Positions 1-10,633 are shown, numbered from the stretch's first letter. The stretch: DNA of 64,000 bases from an uncultured Saprospiraceae bacterium (GCA_937995755.1 CALKJD010000034.1:37574-101573); one strand, 5' to 3'. Notes: generated by a model not told the origin, from the sequence alone. Numbers and translations are program-made.

Positions 1-263
1 ATGCCAGCTATTGTTTTTTTTATAGAAACAAATAGATCATATTTATTCCATTTGGTTTACACCCATATGGGTGATATAGCTTGGTTAACGTATTTCAGTT
101 TGTACTCTGATTTGGAATATTGGTCTTGTATTTTATTGAATAGCAAGACTTCTCTAAAATTTATGTTAAGCCCAATTATGTAATTATTCATTACCTTTCA
201 TCCTAAAGGTGAATCACTTTGAAGTTTTTTAACTCCATCATTCTATAATCGGATTATACAATT

Positions 264-1004
264 ATGATTTATCGTTTATTCTCACTTCATTTAGTATTAG
301 TAGCTGTCGGTCTTTTATTATTTATGACAGGCTGCCGTACTGCAGGAATGTATACTTCTAACCCTAGGGATAAGATGGCTTTTGCAGGTACTCAGTTTGA
401 ATTGACTAAGAGTGATTCCTTTTACTTGACTAGCTGGACAGACAATTTTATAAGATTGTTTGATGAAAATGGTAATCAGATTTTTGAAAGAGACAATCAA
501 TATCGCGGTTATGGTACCTATCAATGTTCTGGAGATTCCTTGTCGCTTCATTTTTGTAATGAAGACTCTATTACAGTACAACTAGGTATTGATAGGTTAG
601 ACAGTATAGTTAACCTTTCTATTTATATCTATGATGAACAAGGGATGCTATTACATCCTGACGTGGATCTATTAGATGAAGAAGGGATTAAAGTGCAGAG
701 ATTGTTTAATGAATACAAAGACGTTTTTAATTTTGAAATAGATAGTAAGGATAAGCCATCGCTTATGAAGTTGAAAAGTAGATGGTTAAATATTGAAAAT
801 CCAACAGTTGACCTATCTGTATTAGAAGATGGAGATCATACGATTAAGCGAAAAAGCTATAATGGATACTTTGCGAAAGGCGTAAGGACTATATGGTTTA
901 AGAGACGTCCGACAGGCATTAGGTATAAACTTAAAGATAAAGTAAGGTACCTTCCCAAGAAATGGAAATGGAATTGGATCAATAAGTTATACCGAGATTA
1001 TTAA
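264..1004 (+). CDS. hypothetical lipoprotein
   Basis: 246 aa ORF, signal peptide with lipobox-like LLLFMTGC. Confidence 0.7.
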   Translation: MIYRLFSLHLVLVAVGLLLFMTGCRTAGMYTSNPRDKMAFAGTQFELTKSDSFYLTSWTDNFIRLFDENGNQIFERDNQYRGYGTYQCSGDSLSLHFCNEDSITVQLGIDRLDSIVNLSIYIYDEQGMLLHPDVDLLDEEGIKVQRLFNEYKDVFNFEIDSKDKPSLMKLKSRWLNIENPTVDLSVLEDGDHTIKRKSYNGYFAKGVRTIWFKRRPTGIRYKLKDKVRYLPKKWKWNWINKLYRDY

Positions 1005-1017
1005 TACTAGAAAGCAA

Positions 1018-2040
1018 TTAATCGTCTAACCCATACCATTTAGCAACTGTCTTAGTGGCTATTTTTCCCTGTGGTGTATAATCCTTGTCAAAGTATCCTT
1101 CGTGGCCCATTCCGTTAGGAAACCATTTCCACATAAATCCTCCTGCCCACCAAGATTCTTTCCAGAATACGGTGTATAACGCCTCTAGAGCATTGGCTTG
1201 TGCTTGCTCGTTGACAGGTAGTTTATGTCTTTCCTTTTCTATTTCCCATGCCTTCCAAGCGCATTTGTCAATAGACATATATCCATACTCCGTAAATAAT
1301 ATTGGCTTGCCTTCTCTTCTTGATAGTTTGTTGAGAATGCTTTTGGTCTCCTGCCATTTATCGATCAGATCGGCTACGCTAGGTGTCTTATCATCGGTGA
1401 GTGGAAAGTAGGCACTCAGGCCTATATAATCCAGATCATCCCAAAATGGTATTGATTCATAGCCATCCCAATTGGAAGAGTAGGTCAATTCACCTTTATA
1501 AAATGTTCTGATTTCTTTGATTAACGATCTCCAAAAGGCTTCTCTTCTTTGAGCAGCTAATTTATATTCAGTACCGATACAAAACATTTCTGCAGATTGG
1601 TCAGCAGCTACTTTGGCAAATGTAATAATGTATTCACGGTAGTTGTTTTCCCATTCTTTCCATTCTTTTTCGGTGTCGAACTCCATATCACCTACCCAAT
1701 CATTGTGCATGTATACCTGTGGTTTTACCATCACTTTTACACCTGCTTTGTGTGCTTTTTTAATGCATTCTTCTACACCTTCTACTCGTTCTCCCCACCA
1801 TTGTCTATCCGATCCAAATCTTACACCAGTCTCACCTGATCTAGAAAACCCAAAGGGTACTAAAGCAATCCATCCTGCATTTACCTCTTCTATCTCCAGC
1901 ATTGGATCACTGTCAAATGGTCTTGGCGGAGCTACCATCGTGAGGCCATCTACTTTAAAGGAGGCCATAGGTGAAGATGGCTGCGCGCAGCTGATCAGAG
2001 ATAAAGACACGAGGCCTATAAGTACAAGGAGTTTGTTCAT
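1018..2040 (-). CDS. glycoside hydrolase family 113-like lipoprotein (TIM barrel)
   Basis: SLISC lipobox; IGTEYKLAA and LFTEYGYMSI match acid/base and nucleophile Glu motifs of GH113-type enzymes. Confidence 0.75.
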   Translation of the reverse strand: MNKLLVLIGLVSLSLISCAQPSSPMASFKVDGLTMVAPPRPFDSDPMLEIEEVNAGWIALVPFGFSRSGETGVRFGSDRQWWGERVEGVEECIKKAHKAGVKVMVKPQVYMHNDWVGDMEFDTEKEWKEWENNYREYIITFAKVAADQSAEMFCIGTEYKLAAQRREAFWRSLIKEIRTFYKGELTYSSNWDGYESIPFWDDLDYIGLSAYFPLTDDKTPSVADLIDKWQETKSILNKLSRREGKPILFTEYGYMSIDKCAWKAWEIEKERHKLPVNEQAQANALEALYTVFWKESWWAGGFMWKWFPNGMGHEGYFDKDYTPQGKIATKTVAKWYGLDD

Positions 2041-2175
2041 ATGATAAAGGTAATAGTCTATATGGACTAGATGTTCTATTGATCTGAAGATTAGGAAATA
2101 TTAACACCCAATATGTCATTTGTTCTACAACTAAGAATCAAAGTAGTTTTAATAAGTATGAATATTCAAAATGCC

Positions 2176-2183
2176 TATCTTTG
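2176..2183 (+). promoter_or_regulatory. Bacteroidota -7 box TATCTTTG upstream of mtaB
   Basis: exact TAnnTTTG match 29 nt before the ATG at 2205. Confidence 0.5.
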
Positions 2184-2204
2184 TGTCATAATACCAATTA
2201 TATT

Positions 2205-3533
2205 ATGTCAACACCACTCAACGTAGCATTCCATACTCTAGGCTGTAAGCTAAATTTCTCGGAGACGAGTAGTATCAGACGAATGTTTGAAGATCATGGC
2301 TATGGTACTTGTACAATCGAGGATGGAGCAGATATCTACATCATCAATACTTGCTCAGTAACGGATTTTGCAGATAAGAAATGTAGATATGAGGTGAGAC
2401 GTGCTCTTAAGCATTCGCCTAACGCGAGAGTAGTGGTAATAGGTTGCTATGCCCAACTAAAGCCTAAGGAGATATCTGAAATTCCTGGTGTAGATCTAGT
2501 GCTGGGTGCAGCTGAAAAGTTTAATATCATTAAATATATTGATGGTCTGTCCAAAACTACGGATAAAGGAATGGTCTTGGCTGGTGAAGTATCCGAAGCG
2601 AATAGTTTTGTAGATGCTTTTAGTTTTGGAGATCGTACTAGGTCGTTTCTTAAGGTTCAGGATGGATGTAACTATAAATGTACATTCTGTACGATACCTC
2701 AAGCAAGAGGAGCAAGTAGATCAGATACTATCGAAAATGCTATCGCTAATGCTAAGAAGATTGCAGATTCCGGCGTGAAAGAAATTGTACTCACGGGTGT
2801 CAATCTTGGAGATTTTGGTAACGGCACTGAGGTAATCGAAGGTACTAAGCCGAAGAAGGAAGCTATGTTTATCGACCTTATTCAAGAGCTAGATCAAGTA
2901 AATGGCGTAGAGAGATATAGAATATCATCTATAGAGCCTAATCTTCTTACAGATGAGATTATCGAGTTTGTTTCTAAGAGTAATAGGTTTTTACCTCATT
3001 TCCATGTCCCATTGCAATCTGGATCAGATAAGGTACTCAAGGCAATGAAGCGAAGATACCTCACACCGTTATATACTTCTAGAGTAGAAAGTATCAAAAA
3101 ACATATGCCTCATGCCTGTATCGGTGTGGATGTCATAGTGGGATTTCCAGGAGAGACGGATGAAGATTTTAAAGAAACTTATAATTTTCTTAAAGATCTG
3201 GATATCTCATATCTTCATGTATTTACTTATAGTGAGCGAGCTAATACTCCTGCCGCGGAGATGGGCGAACCAGTACCGATGAATGTTCGTCGTGAAAGAA
3301 ATGAAATGCTAAGGATTCTTTCTGAAAAGAAGAAGCGTGCGTTTTACGAACAACACTTGGGGTCGACGAAGCAAGTACTTTGGGAGCCTTGTAAGCAAGA
3401 GGACATGATGAATGGATTCACTGACAATTATGTAAAAGTGCAAGCTCCACTCAGGTCAGATCAGATAGGTAAAGTAGAGCAAGTTACGCTCAATGGAATC
3501 GAAGAGAATTCTTTGGTTAGCATTAGCTATTAG
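2205..3533 (+). CDS. mtaB: tRNA N6-threonylcarbamoyladenosine(37)-C2 methylthiotransferase MtaB
   Basis: TLGCKLNFSET, INTCSVTDFADKK, radical SAM CNYKCTFCTIPQARG; ATG 2205 preferred over TTG 2181, which lies inside the promoter box. Confidence 0.93.
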   Translation: MSTPLNVAFHTLGCKLNFSETSSIRRMFEDHGYGTCTIEDGADIYIINTCSVTDFADKKCRYEVRRALKHSPNARVVVIGCYAQLKPKEISEIPGVDLVLGAAEKFNIIKYIDGLSKTTDKGMVLAGEVSEANSFVDAFSFGDRTRSFLKVQDGCNYKCTFCTIPQARGASRSDTIENAIANAKKIADSGVKEIVLTGVNLGDFGNGTEVIEGTKPKKEAMFIDLIQELDQVNGVERYRISSIEPNLLTDEIIEFVSKSNRFLPHFHVPLQSGSDKVLKAMKRRYLTPLYTSRVESIKKHMPHACIGVDVIVGFPGETDEDFKETYNFLKDLDISYLHVFTYSERANTPAAEMGEPVPMNVRRERNEMLRILSEKKKRAFYEQHLGSTKQVLWEPCKQEDMMNGFTDNYVKVQAPLRSDQIGKVEQVTLNGIEENSLVSISY

Positions 3534-3635
3534 GCCATTTTTAAAATCCATTTCCCCTTGTTAATGCTTGATAACGATATGTTATCGTAGAACTCATATG
3601 TCTGTCAATTGACCTTCTCGATTTATATTTAAATC

Positions 3636-4763
3636 ATGAAATATTCAATTATATTAATTTTTCTGCTTGCAATAGCTTGTCGAAAAAGTGAACGGCCTCC
3701 GCTCGGAAAGGGCACGCTTTATTTTCCAGCAGAAGTGTATAGCGGTCCAGGAGCGGTCTGGAAATATTATGTTCATACGACTCCAGATGGAGGACAGCGA
3801 AAAACGAATATTAAGTACAGGAAACTGGTATATGATAACGCTAAGTTATATTTGACCGACTATGCCGCCGACTTTAAAGAATCTTATAATGAAGTAATAA
3901 GTTTAGAAGGTGATGTTTGGAAAATCGATTCTACATATAGTTATGACTATAGAGGATCTCTTGACAGTTTGCGTACACCTATGATCTATAGTATTGGTAA
4001 AGAGAACGTGTATTTAAATTGGTCTGATAGTAATGCTGTACTAAAGCGAAGTATTAGTAATGCAAATTGGGTAAATAATATTAGTGCGACGCATAATGAA
4101 GTCAAGGATTCGCTTGTTGGAGGGAAGAAAATAAAGACATTTATTGGGACTTTATTATCCAATGCATCATCTGATATTGATACGATTAGGACAGCGTTTA
4201 TTTGGCGTAGAGAATTTATACAAGGTATAGGAATGGCTGCGCAGTATTTCGAAGGTGAAACGGTAAGTACGGAATGGCAAGTAGATGAAATAATGTCGAT
4301 TGAAGAATTTGAGCAGAGAGCCAATCATGGAATGTATAGAGTAGCATATATTGATCCTGATAAAGCCATAGATGGTCAGAGAGATTTTGAAACATGCTAT
4401 CATATCTCAAAAATAAATGACTATTATAATGATGATAGAGCACAACATCTTGGAGGTAAAGGAGGACTGTGGGAAATGATAGAAAATTATCTGAATTATA
4501 GCTTATTGAAAAATCAAGAAGGTTATTTTACTTTTCGGTTTGTAATTAATTGTGAAGGGAAAGCTGGTAGATTTGTTACTGAAGAGGCGGACCTTGAATT
4601 TAATAAAACAGAGTTTTCTGAAGAACTTAGAATGCATTTTCTTGAAATGCTAATGAATGTGTCTCAATGGAAAAATCTATCTATAAATGGTGAAGCAAGA
4701 GACGCATATGTTTATGTCACATTTAAAATACAAGATGATGAAATTGTCGAAATACTACCTTAG
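3636..4763 (+). CDS. hypothetical lipoprotein
   Basis: 375 aa, LLAIAC lipobox. Confidence 0.7.
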   Translation: MKYSIILIFLLAIACRKSERPPLGKGTLYFPAEVYSGPGAVWKYYVHTTPDGGQRKTNIKYRKLVYDNAKLYLTDYAADFKESYNEVISLEGDVWKIDSTYSYDYRGSLDSLRTPMIYSIGKENVYLNWSDSNAVLKRSISNANWVNNISATHNEVKDSLVGGKKIKTFIGTLLSNASSDIDTIRTAFIWRREFIQGIGMAAQYFEGETVSTEWQVDEIMSIEEFEQRANHGMYRVAYIDPDKAIDGQRDFETCYHISKINDYYNDDRAQHLGGKGGLWEMIENYLNYSLLKNQEGYFTFRFVINCEGKAGRFVTEEADLEFNKTEFSEELRMHFLEMLMNVSQWKNLSINGEARDAYVYVTFKIQDDEIVEILP

Positions 4764-5622
4764 CATTTTTGTGTGCTTCACATTGATGATTACATCTTGT
4801 GGCGGAAAATCAAAATCTATTTTATATAAAAAAGAGTATACTCAAGAAGAGAAATTAGCTTTAGCAGAATCCCTCTCTAACGGAGCAGGGACAGACTTGT
4901 ACTATCAAGGTGCAGTAGGAGAGCGCATGATCATTTGGGAGGCGTTGAAGCATAATCCTGAAGGCGCTTGGGGCTGGAGAGAAATAGGCGTGCCTTATCT
5001 TAAAAGGGGGTTTGCTCATGAAGCTTCTAAGTACTATTCCAAAGCGGTCGAATACGACGCAGAAGAATGGCTAGGTTACAAAGCTTATTGCTGGTTGTAT
5101 TTCTATAGAGATTATGAAAGGGTAATAAATGAATTAGATAGGTATGATGCATTTACACCTAACTTTGTGGACTACCCGCAGGCTACATCTGTTGATTTCA
5201 TGAGAGGAGTCGCCTACTTGAGATTAGGTAAATTGGAAGAAGCTATAGGATATCTACATAAGCATTTGATAGATGAAAAAGAAAATACTGGAGCTGAATA
5301 TATAGAGCCCAAAGATTACTTAATGCTCGGTGTCGCATGGTATGAAAAAGGTGACTATGTAAAAGCATTAGAAGTCATTGATGAAGGCATACTTCATAAC
5401 GATTCTACTGCAGATCTATACTTCTATAGAGCGCTTGCTTCGGCTAAACTAAGTGATGTAGTAGCGGCTAATACGTTTCTAGATCAAGCGGAGTACTATA
5501 TCAATAATGGAGGAAAAAACATTCGTCCTTACATCGAAGAATTCTATGCAGTGTATCAACAAGATGTAGACCAATTGAGAAATGAATTAACAGGCGTAAA
5601 GCCAGTGGTAGAGTTTTTCTAG
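4738..5622 (+). CDS. TPR-repeat lipoprotein
   Basis: MKLSKYYLSIFVCFTLMITSC signal; TPR-like helices; internal ATG chosen over 4687; overlaps previous CDS by 26 nt. Confidence 0.7.
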   Translation: MKLSKYYLSIFVCFTLMITSCGGKSKSILYKKEYTQEEKLALAESLSNGAGTDLYYQGAVGERMIIWEALKHNPEGAWGWREIGVPYLKRGFAHEASKYYSKAVEYDAEEWLGYKAYCWLYFYRDYERVINELDRYDAFTPNFVDYPQATSVDFMRGVAYLRLGKLEEAIGYLHKHLIDEKENTGAEYIEPKDYLMLGVAWYEKGDYVKALEVIDEGILHNDSTADLYFYRALASAKLSDVVAANTFLDQAEYYINNGGKNIRPYIEEFYAVYQQDVDQLRNELTGVKPVVEFF

Positions 5623-6824
5623 TTTCCTTTAGCAACTCTAATTTTACTCACAAGATAGATCGTAATAATACAGAAGAATATCGCGATATACCCTGTGTAA
5701 TTATAGTTGTGATATTTTCCATCGGTACCGACAGTTACTATCGTTCCGCTGATGAAAGCAGTCGCTGCTATCGCTAGTTGCTGGAGTGCAGACTTAAGAC
5801 TCATAAAGCTTCCTCTGGTTTCTGTACTCGCTGCAGCAGTGATAATAGTGTTAGGTGAGATCATACGTCCACTACCAAAGATAAAGAAGAAGGCAACCAA
5901 TGAAACCGCTATCGATAATGGTACTGTGGTCAAGTGTGTAATTAATATAGTAGGTATCCAACTAATCACCATTACTGTAATGAATACTTTCATGACACCA
6001 TACTTGTCTGTCATCTTACCAATGATTGGTGAGGTAATAGAAGTCGCTATGCCACCAGCAAAAAATTGGTAGGCAACCTCTATCTGCGTAAGACCAATAT
6101 TCTTAATCATAAAAGGAGAGATAAATGGTATAATCATAAAGTGACCCATGATCAATACAAAACCTGCAGTCAATGCATACACTTGGTTTTTATCACCAAG
6201 CACATTGCCTAATATTTGTAGAAGTGATTTTCGCTTTTTAGGTTGCAACTTAATATGGTCATTCATAGCTGGGAAAGTAAAAAATATGATTGCGGCCATC
6301 ACAACTCCAAGTAAGCCTAATACCATAAATGGAATTTGCCAAGAGCCTTTAGCGGCTAAGTAAATCCCAAAAGGCACACCCAATGCGGACGCTGCTGAAA
6401 ATGAAGCAAACAAAACTCCCATGGCAGCACCTCTCTCTTTAAATGGAAATAGATCGCTGATGATAGATAGAACTAAAGCGCCTATCATTCCGCCAAAAAA
6501 ACCTGTTGCTGCTCTAAGTGTTATTAATGTCTCATAAGTAGTACATAGCGAACAGAGATAAGTACCTATTGCAAAACCACCGTAGAGGAAGAGTAAAGCA
6601 TTTTTGCGAGGAAGTCTATCTAGAAATACGATACCAAGGATACAGCTTATACTAGCTGCCAAAGCATAAGCAGATACTAACCAGCTATATTGACTTGCAC
6701 TGATGCCAAACTCAGAAATAAATGTATCTCCCAGTGGCATGATCAACATAGAATCAATGATATGCGTGAAATTCATCACAGCAAGAATATAAAGTATGTA
6801 CTTTCTGGAAGGCTCTTTAGGCAT
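5619..6824 (-). CDS. MFS transporter
   Basis: 401 aa, 12-TM-like pattern, MFS motif RLPRKNALLF. Confidence 0.85.
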   Translation of the reverse strand: MPKEPSRKYILYILAVMNFTHIIDSMLIMPLGDTFISEFGISASQYSWLVSAYALAASISCILGIVFLDRLPRKNALLFLYGGFAIGTYLCSLCTTYETLITLRAATGFFGGMIGALVLSIISDLFPFKERGAAMGVLFASFSAASALGVPFGIYLAAKGSWQIPFMVLGLLGVVMAAIIFFTFPAMNDHIKLQPKKRKSLLQILGNVLGDKNQVYALTAGFVLIMGHFMIIPFISPFMIKNIGLTQIEVAYQFFAGGIATSITSPIIGKMTDKYGVMKVFITVMVISWIPTILITHLTTVPLSIAVSLVAFFFIFGSGRMISPNTIITAAASTETRGSFMSLKSALQQLAIAATAFISGTIVTVGTDGKYHNYNYTGYIAIFFCIITIYLVSKIRVAKGN

Positions 6825-6914
6825 AGATTTGAGTTGATTAAAGACTACAATCTACATCAACAATAGTTGTAAATAGAACATTCTATTATTGTAAATGATG
6901 ATTGGTGATGAATA

Positions 6915-7448
6915 TTAGTCGTAGATCAAAAGATCAAATCTTAGTTTATGTTCGGTTACAGTAAGCAGACTTTGTCTTAAATTGTATTTGACTTGCAAAT
7001 CGAATACGCCATCAAGCATGATATCCTTAAGTTCAGATATGCTACTGAGCAATTCTAAGTTGCCTTCGTGATCGAATTCGACAAAGTCATTGTAGTACAT
7101 TTCATTGAAATTGTCATCGTCTACTGAGCTGGCATTGACCACCAAGTTGTTAAGTAGTCGGTATTGAACATTAGGAGTTACAGGTATAATTTGTCCTCTT
7201 CCAGCTACTATGCTAGTCACCTGATCGGCAGTCATACCATTTTGGGCTAGCCTAGTGTGTATTTGATTGGGTACACTATAGATTTCTATCGTATAAGTCT
7301 CTATAGTACTAAATCCTTTGTCTAAGAATACGGTGATTTCAACAGGCATACTAAACCTAGGTTCTTCATCTTTACTACATCCAGAAAATAGAAATATGTA
7401 GCAGATCGCAACTGTCAAAATAGATAACTCTTTCAATCTTAGTTTCAT
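6915..7448 (-). CDS. hypothetical lipoprotein
   Basis: MKLRLKELSILTVAICYIFLFSGC signal; start trimmed from 7592. Confidence 0.65.
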   Translation of the reverse strand: MKLRLKELSILTVAICYIFLFSGCSKDEEPRFSMPVEITVFLDKGFSTIETYTIEIYSVPNQIHTRLAQNGMTADQVTSIVAGRGQIIPVTPNVQYRLLNNLVVNASSVDDDNFNEMYYNDFVEFDHEGNLELLSSISELKDIMLDGVFDLQVKYNLRQSLLTVTEHKLRFDLLIYD

Positions 7449-7580
7449 ATAATACCTTTCATATCGCTCTATAAGAACGCGTGAGAACAGAAAATGCTCA
7501 TAATGTAACGTCGAAATTAAATATTTCGATATCTTGATCATGTAAATTGTACTAACAATTACCATCGAAACAAAACTACC

Positions 7581-9494
7581 ATGGGAGAACAACGCGTATC
7601 AGCACTTAATGACGAGAAGAAAATGCAAAAGTTTGTAAAGGCATTATTGGCCGATGTACAAGCTATGGAATATATGCTAGAGCACGATTGGTTTGAATCT
7701 GGGACTATACGTATAGGTGCTGAGCAGGAGATGGTTATGGTAAATAAGCAAAGCCAAAAGCCAGCATGTGTAGCGATGGAGGCCTTGGATAAAATGAAGG
7801 ATTACGACTGGGTAGAGACGGAACTGGCCAAATTTAACTTAGAGACTAACCTGACGCCTAGAGAATTTGTAGGATCATGCTTTTCTGATCTAGAAAAAGA
7901 AAATTCGGAGAAATTAGAGAAAATCCAAGAAGTATTGGACACTATGGATACTGACCTTGTGCTTACTGGTATACTACCGACGCTCAAGAAGAGGGATTTG
8001 ATCATGGATAATCTTACTCCAAAGAAAAGGTATTACGCCCTTATGGAGGCCATTAATGAGCAGTTGATAGGTAATGCATACGAGTTAAAGCTTAGCGGTA
8101 TTGATGAATTAGCATTAAAGCATGATAGCCCATTATTAGAAGCAGTAAATACCAGTTTTCAGATTCATCTACAGATAGAGCCTAAGGATTTTGTGAAGAT
8201 GTATAATATCGCACAAGCGATTACAGGACCGATTATGGCTATATCGGCCAATAGTCCATTAGTGTTTGGTAAGAGACTATGGCATGAGAGTAGGATAGCT
8301 ATGTTTCAGCAAGCTTTAGATACTCGATCTACGCATGATCATATGAGAGAACGTAGTGCGAGGGTAAGCTTTGGTAGAGATTGGCTGCATGAGTCTATTA
8401 TGGAAATCTATAAAGAGGATATTGCGAGGTTCAGAGTATTGCTTAGTTCTGATGTCAAAGAAGATTCTCTCGCTTGTATTAAGAAAGGGGAGACACCAAA
8501 GCTTAGATCGCTACAGGTACATAATTCTACCGTATACAGGTGGAATAGACCATGTTACGGAATCAGTGATAACGGTAAGCCACACTTAAGAATAGAAAAT
8601 CGTGTAATAGCGGCTGGACCTACAGTGATTGATGAAGTAGCGAGTGCATGCTTTTGGCTTGGACTGATGGAAGGTATGGCGCAACGGACTGATGATATTA
8701 CACAGCATATATCGTTTGAGGATGCCAGGGATAATTTTGCTAAAGCAGCACAATTTGGTATTGACTCAAAATTCAATTGGTTTAATGATGAAAAAATAAC
8801 TGCGTCTCAGCTAATTAAAGAAAAACTTATACCTATAGCAAGAGAAGGTCTAGAATATAGAAAAGTCGACAAAGCTGATATAGACAAGTATCTAGGTGTC
8901 ATTGAAGAAAGAACTGATAAGCATATGAACGGTGCCAGATGGATGCTTAGAGGCTATTCAGAACTCAAGAAAACGATAGGAGAGGATGAGGCACTAAGAG
9001 TAATTACCGCAGAGATCGTTCATAATCAAAAGCAAAATATACCTGTGCATAATTGGCCTGCGCCAGATGCTAGTAGACTCAAACAATATAAGATTTCTGA
9101 AATGTTGGTTTCAGATTTTATGGCTACCGATATTTTTACGGTACAGAAAAACGATATCATCCAATTAGTTGCTGAGTTAATGGATTGGAATAAGATAAAA
9201 TATACGCCAGTAGAAGATTCTAAGGGGAAACTTATTGGACTAGTCTCTGCCAGATTAATATTAAGAGAACTAACAAGAAACCCTTCAAGGCGATCTACTA
9301 GGACTGCTGAAGATATCATGGTGACAGATCTAATTACGATTACCGAAGAAACGACGATAAAGGAAGTTACTAGATTAATGCGTGAGCATAATATCGGTTG
9401 TCTTCCTGTTGTCAATGGTGATGAGTTAGTTGGTATGATTACGGAAAACGATTTTATCCGTATCAGCCGAAGACTAATTGAAAGAATGGGGTAG
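7581..9494 (+). CDS. glutamate-cysteine ligase (GCS2)-like protein with C-terminal CBS pair
   Basis: N-terminal GIRIGAEQE-like GCS2 fold motifs; C-terminal VSDFMATDIFTVQKND and AEDIMVTDLITITEETTIKEVTRLMREHNIGCLPVV CBS repeats. Confidence 0.82.
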   Translation: MGEQRVSALNDEKKMQKFVKALLADVQAMEYMLEHDWFESGTIRIGAEQEMVMVNKQSQKPACVAMEALDKMKDYDWVETELAKFNLETNLTPREFVGSCFSDLEKENSEKLEKIQEVLDTMDTDLVLTGILPTLKKRDLIMDNLTPKKRYYALMEAINEQLIGNAYELKLSGIDELALKHDSPLLEAVNTSFQIHLQIEPKDFVKMYNIAQAITGPIMAISANSPLVFGKRLWHESRIAMFQQALDTRSTHDHMRERSARVSFGRDWLHESIMEIYKEDIARFRVLLSSDVKEDSLACIKKGETPKLRSLQVHNSTVYRWNRPCYGISDNGKPHLRIENRVIAAGPTVIDEVASACFWLGLMEGMAQRTDDITQHISFEDARDNFAKAAQFGIDSKFNWFNDEKITASQLIKEKLIPIAREGLEYRKVDKADIDKYLGVIEERTDKHMNGARWMLRGYSELKKTIGEDEALRVITAEIVHNQKQNIPVHNWPAPDASRLKQYKISEMLVSDFMATDIFTVQKNDIIQLVAELMDWNKIKYTPVEDSKGKLIGLVSARLILRELTRNPSRRSTRTAEDIMVTDLITITEETTIKEVTRLMREHNIGCLPVVNGDELVGMITENDFIRISRRLIERMG

Positions 9495-9655
9495 AGCGCT
9501 CTTTTTTTACGAAGGAAAAAAAAGCGCGGACATCGCATTTCGGAAGCGTTTTGTAGAAACGCGTGCAATACGAAAGAATAGTAGAGCGCTCTTTTTTTAC
9601 GAAGGAAAAAAATCGCGGACATCGCATTTCGGAATCGTTTTGTAGGAACGACACA
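9484..9655. repeat. two-copy compound hairpin repeat (90 bp period)
   Basis: gtagagcgctctttttttacgaagg at 9491 and 9581; each copy has 2-3 stem-loops. Confidence 0.9.
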
Positions 9656-9707
9656 GCTGCATAGTAGAATTTCATAAATAGCTAGAATTAGCCAAAATTA
9701 GGATGGA

Positions 9708-10619
9708 ATGTATTTAAAAGAATATGTCGTAATAATTTTTTCTTTGGTGATTTTAATTGGGTGTAAAGATAATTCACCAATTGTGATAGATCCTACTAAA
9801 TCTGAGTTTAGTCAACATCTTGGAAAAGGTGTGTGGCTTAGGGTTCCTTCATCATTTAAAAAAGCAACTAGCTACGATGGTTATCAAATGAATGACCAGT
9901 CTGCATCTATTTCAGTTAAAATAGTAAATAGGAGTTTAGAAGAATTTAAAAGAACTTTCGAACCCGACGTTCTTTCTCAGATGAAGCAGGAGCTTTTGGA
10001 AATACGCCCTGTCGTGTATGGTGATAACGAATTTGCCTTTTATTCTAAAGTGAGAGATAAACGGAAGAGGACGATTAAATATCTATTAGCTATCGCGAAT
10101 GGAGCAGAGACATACACTATCAAAGCTTTTTGTTTTCAAGATAATGAAAGTCAAGTAGGTCCAAGAATAGAAAAAGCTTTATGGTCTACGTATATTGGGG
10201 AACAAGAAGATGAAAAATATGATTTTTTAATGGCTAGGATTTACTCTGCTGATCATATAGTATTTACAAAAGATGGAGAATTGCCAACCAAGAGTAAAGA
10301 CGAGGCAATAATAGAGGTGAAGGTCTTAGAATTAGATGTACCAATGAGTCCCACTGAAGGAGAAGAGTATTTAAAGAATGAAATATCTAAAATAGTACCT
10401 AATAGGAATGTTGCTGTTACAGTTCAGAAGTTAATTGAGGGCTATTTTTTGGGTGGTGGTGGTGGAGTGTATGATGGTAGAAATGTTTACCTTTCTTTAT
10501 TGATGGGTAATCAAGAAACTAAATTTCTTAAGTGTACAGCAAACGCAAAGATTGAGAAGTCTTATTTTGAAGAATTCATTAAGAAAAAGTATTTAAAGAC
10601 TACAGTTTCTTACCGATAG
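9708..10619 (+). CDS. hypothetical lipoprotein
   Basis: 303 aa, LVILIGC lipobox. Confidence 0.65.
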   Translation: MYLKEYVVIIFSLVILIGCKDNSPIVIDPTKSEFSQHLGKGVWLRVPSSFKKATSYDGYQMNDQSASISVKIVNRSLEEFKRTFEPDVLSQMKQELLEIRPVVYGDNEFAFYSKVRDKRKRTIKYLLAIANGAETYTIKAFCFQDNESQVGPRIEKALWSTYIGEQEDEKYDFLMARIYSADHIVFTKDGELPTKSKDEAIIEVKVLELDVPMSPTEGEEYLKNEISKIVPNRNVAVTVQKLIEGYFLGGGGGVYDGRNVYLSLLMGNQETKFLKCTANAKIEKSYFEEFIKKKYLKTTVSYR

Positions 10620-10633
10620 ATAGTTGTCAAATA

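Noticed and set aside
1-183. 60 aa ORF at the window edge
   Set aside because: No family resemblance or promoter support; hydrophobic composition typical of AT-rich noncoding sequence
9026-9675. Antisense ORFs (198 and 70 aa)
   Set aside because: Antisense to the GCS2-CBS gene and its repeats; low-complexity FFSFVKKERS repeats come from the hairpins
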